Under the pieces are notes generated by a model. The model had not been told where the DNA came from, did no database searches, and was given only the letters and a program-made list of their open reading frames with translations. Position numbers and translations under genes: made by a program. From UBA2239 sp050177075 (lineage in GTDB: Bacteria > Pseudomonadota > Gammaproteobacteria > Burkholderiales > UBA9220): a stretch of DNA of 5,260 nt. Positions 4,736 through 5,260 of this stretch are shown here, piece after piece. The number at the start of each line of letters is the position of its first letter. Within the stretch, counting starts at the first letter, position 1. The stretch covers positions 1 through 5,260 of the forward strand of contig JBFXHL010000133.1 in the NCBI GenBank assembly GCA_050177075.1, in the 5' to 3' direction.

Positions 4736-5260
4736 TGGAGGCAGTGGCCCCAATCTCTAAACGGCCAAGCTGTATTTTATGGTCGGAAATCGAAAAGTGG
4801 ACGCCCGAATCCCTCCTGCTTCGTTTTGGCAAGCTACCTGAAGGCTGGCGTTTATTGCCTGTGGGTGCTTTCGCTACTCAACTGGAGAACAAAGAAAAGG
4901 TTGAGCCGGAAAGCGAATACCGAATGGCGGGGGTCCGTTGGTATGGCGAAGGCGTCTTTCACCGCGAAACGGTTGTGGGCAAGGAGCAAAGCGCGAATTA
5001 CCTTTACCCTCTCAAACCGGGAGCAATTATTTACAATCGATTGTTCGCCTGGAAGGAATCATTTGCCGTTGTTCCAGAGGATCTGAACGGTTATTACGTT
5101 TCCAATGAATTTCCGCAATTCGAGATAGACCAAGCCATAGCCTTACCCAAATACGTTTATCTCCTTTTCAATACCAAAAAGATTATTGGCGCGGTGAATG
5201 CCGCTTCCATTGGTTCGGCAGCGATCAGTAGAAACCGCTTTAAGGAATCCGACTTCCTTG
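4735..5260 (+). CDS. HsdS-type specificity subunit, 3'-truncated by window edge
   Basis: The frame runs open from ATG 4735-4737 to the window end, giving 175 residues. The ATG shares one base with the preceding stop (TGATG), and GGGAGGGG (4720-4727) lies seven bases upstream, which fixes the start and implies coupling. S subunits recognise the target sequence for the methyltransferase/nuclease complex. KLPEGWRLLPVGAFA (residues 33-47) is the usual entry into a target recognition domain. YRMAGVRWYGEGVF, LKPGAIIYNRLFAW, YYVSNEFPQFEID and SIGSAAISRNRFKESDF follow in the order expected for type I S and BcgI-B-like recognition domains. The start of the domain is preceded by about 30 variable residues. 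Composition is poorer in G and C than the fusion gene (24 of 60 at 5101-5160 against 36 of 60 at 3541-3600), as is common for specificity genes exchanged between strains. The second recognition domain is outside the window. Confidence 0.88.
   Translation, partial: MEAVAPISKRPSCILWSEIEKWTPESLLLRFGKLPEGWRLLPVGAFATQLENKEKVEPESEYRMAGVRWYGEGVFHRETVVGKEQSANYLYPLKPGAIIYNRLFAWKESFAVVPEDLNGYYVSNEFPQFEIDQAIALPKYVYLLFNTKKIIGAVNAASIGSAAISRNRFKESDFL

Noticed and set aside
4130..4753. Minus-strand open frame of 207 codons over the 3' end of the fusion gene
   Set aside because: It is antisense to conserved sequence, including the coiled-coil segment, and its leucine/glycine-rich translation reflects the complement of E/K-rich codons.
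4826..5086. Plus-strand open frame of 86 codons within the specificity gene
   Set aside because: The frame starting at 4735 is open to the window end and carries S-subunit sequence; this one is an out-of-frame shadow.
2334..5260. BREX, DISARM or another multi-gene defence system built around a methyltransferase
   Set aside because: No PglZ, BrxC-type ATPase, helicase, phospholipase D or DUF1998-like gene is visible; the visible partner is an S subunit, which points to restriction-modification.

Overview
The window looks like proteobacterial chromosome, most likely betaproteobacterial, although a gammaproteobacterium cannot be excluded. The evidence is a ubiG-phosphatase gene pair with overlapping stop and start codons, followed by a one-piece tmRNA gene whose encoded tag reads ANDENYALAA. 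The housekeeping part is GC-rich: a hand count of the line 661-720 gives 44 of 60 bases G or C.

Layout. Positions 1-641 hold the 3' part of ubiG (ubiquinone O-methyltransferase). Positions 638-1291 hold a HAD-family phosphatase usually labelled gph; its sequence and its place next to ubiG make the MurNAc-6-phosphate phosphatase MupP a serious alternative. Positions 1348-1710 are ssrA (tmRNA), complete from acceptor stem to encoded CCA, with a strong hairpin terminator at 1725-1769. Positions 1770-2333 are a mostly non-coding junction. It carries one plausible small gene of unknown function on the minus strand (1825-2013), a symmetric terminator-like hairpin (2067-2090), a run of short GC-rich hairpins and an 11-base direct repeat.

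From 2334 onward there is a tightly packed plus-strand operon for a restriction-modification system. It consists of a 65-residue excisionase/MerR-type helix-turn-helix protein (2334-2531), a 735-residue fusion of a PD-(D/E)xK HsdR-type N-terminal domain to an HsdM-type N6-adenine methyltransferase (2528-4735), and the start of an HsdS-type specificity subunit (4735-5260, cut by the window end). Each gene overlaps the next by one to four bases, which implies co-transcription and translational coupling. The methyltransferase and specificity subunit would form the DNA-recognising and modifying complex. The fused nuclease domain could let the same complex cut unmodified DNA without a separate HsdR motor subunit, as in BcgI-type enzymes, but the window ends before it is clear whether a separate hsdR follows.

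The tmRNA 3' end is a classic integration site for genomic islands, and base composition drops beyond it (23 of 60 G or C at 2281-2340; 24 of 60 at 5101-5160 in the specificity gene). A defence system inserted or exchanged next to ssrA is therefore a reasonable reading. No integrase and no duplicated attachment sequence are visible in the window.
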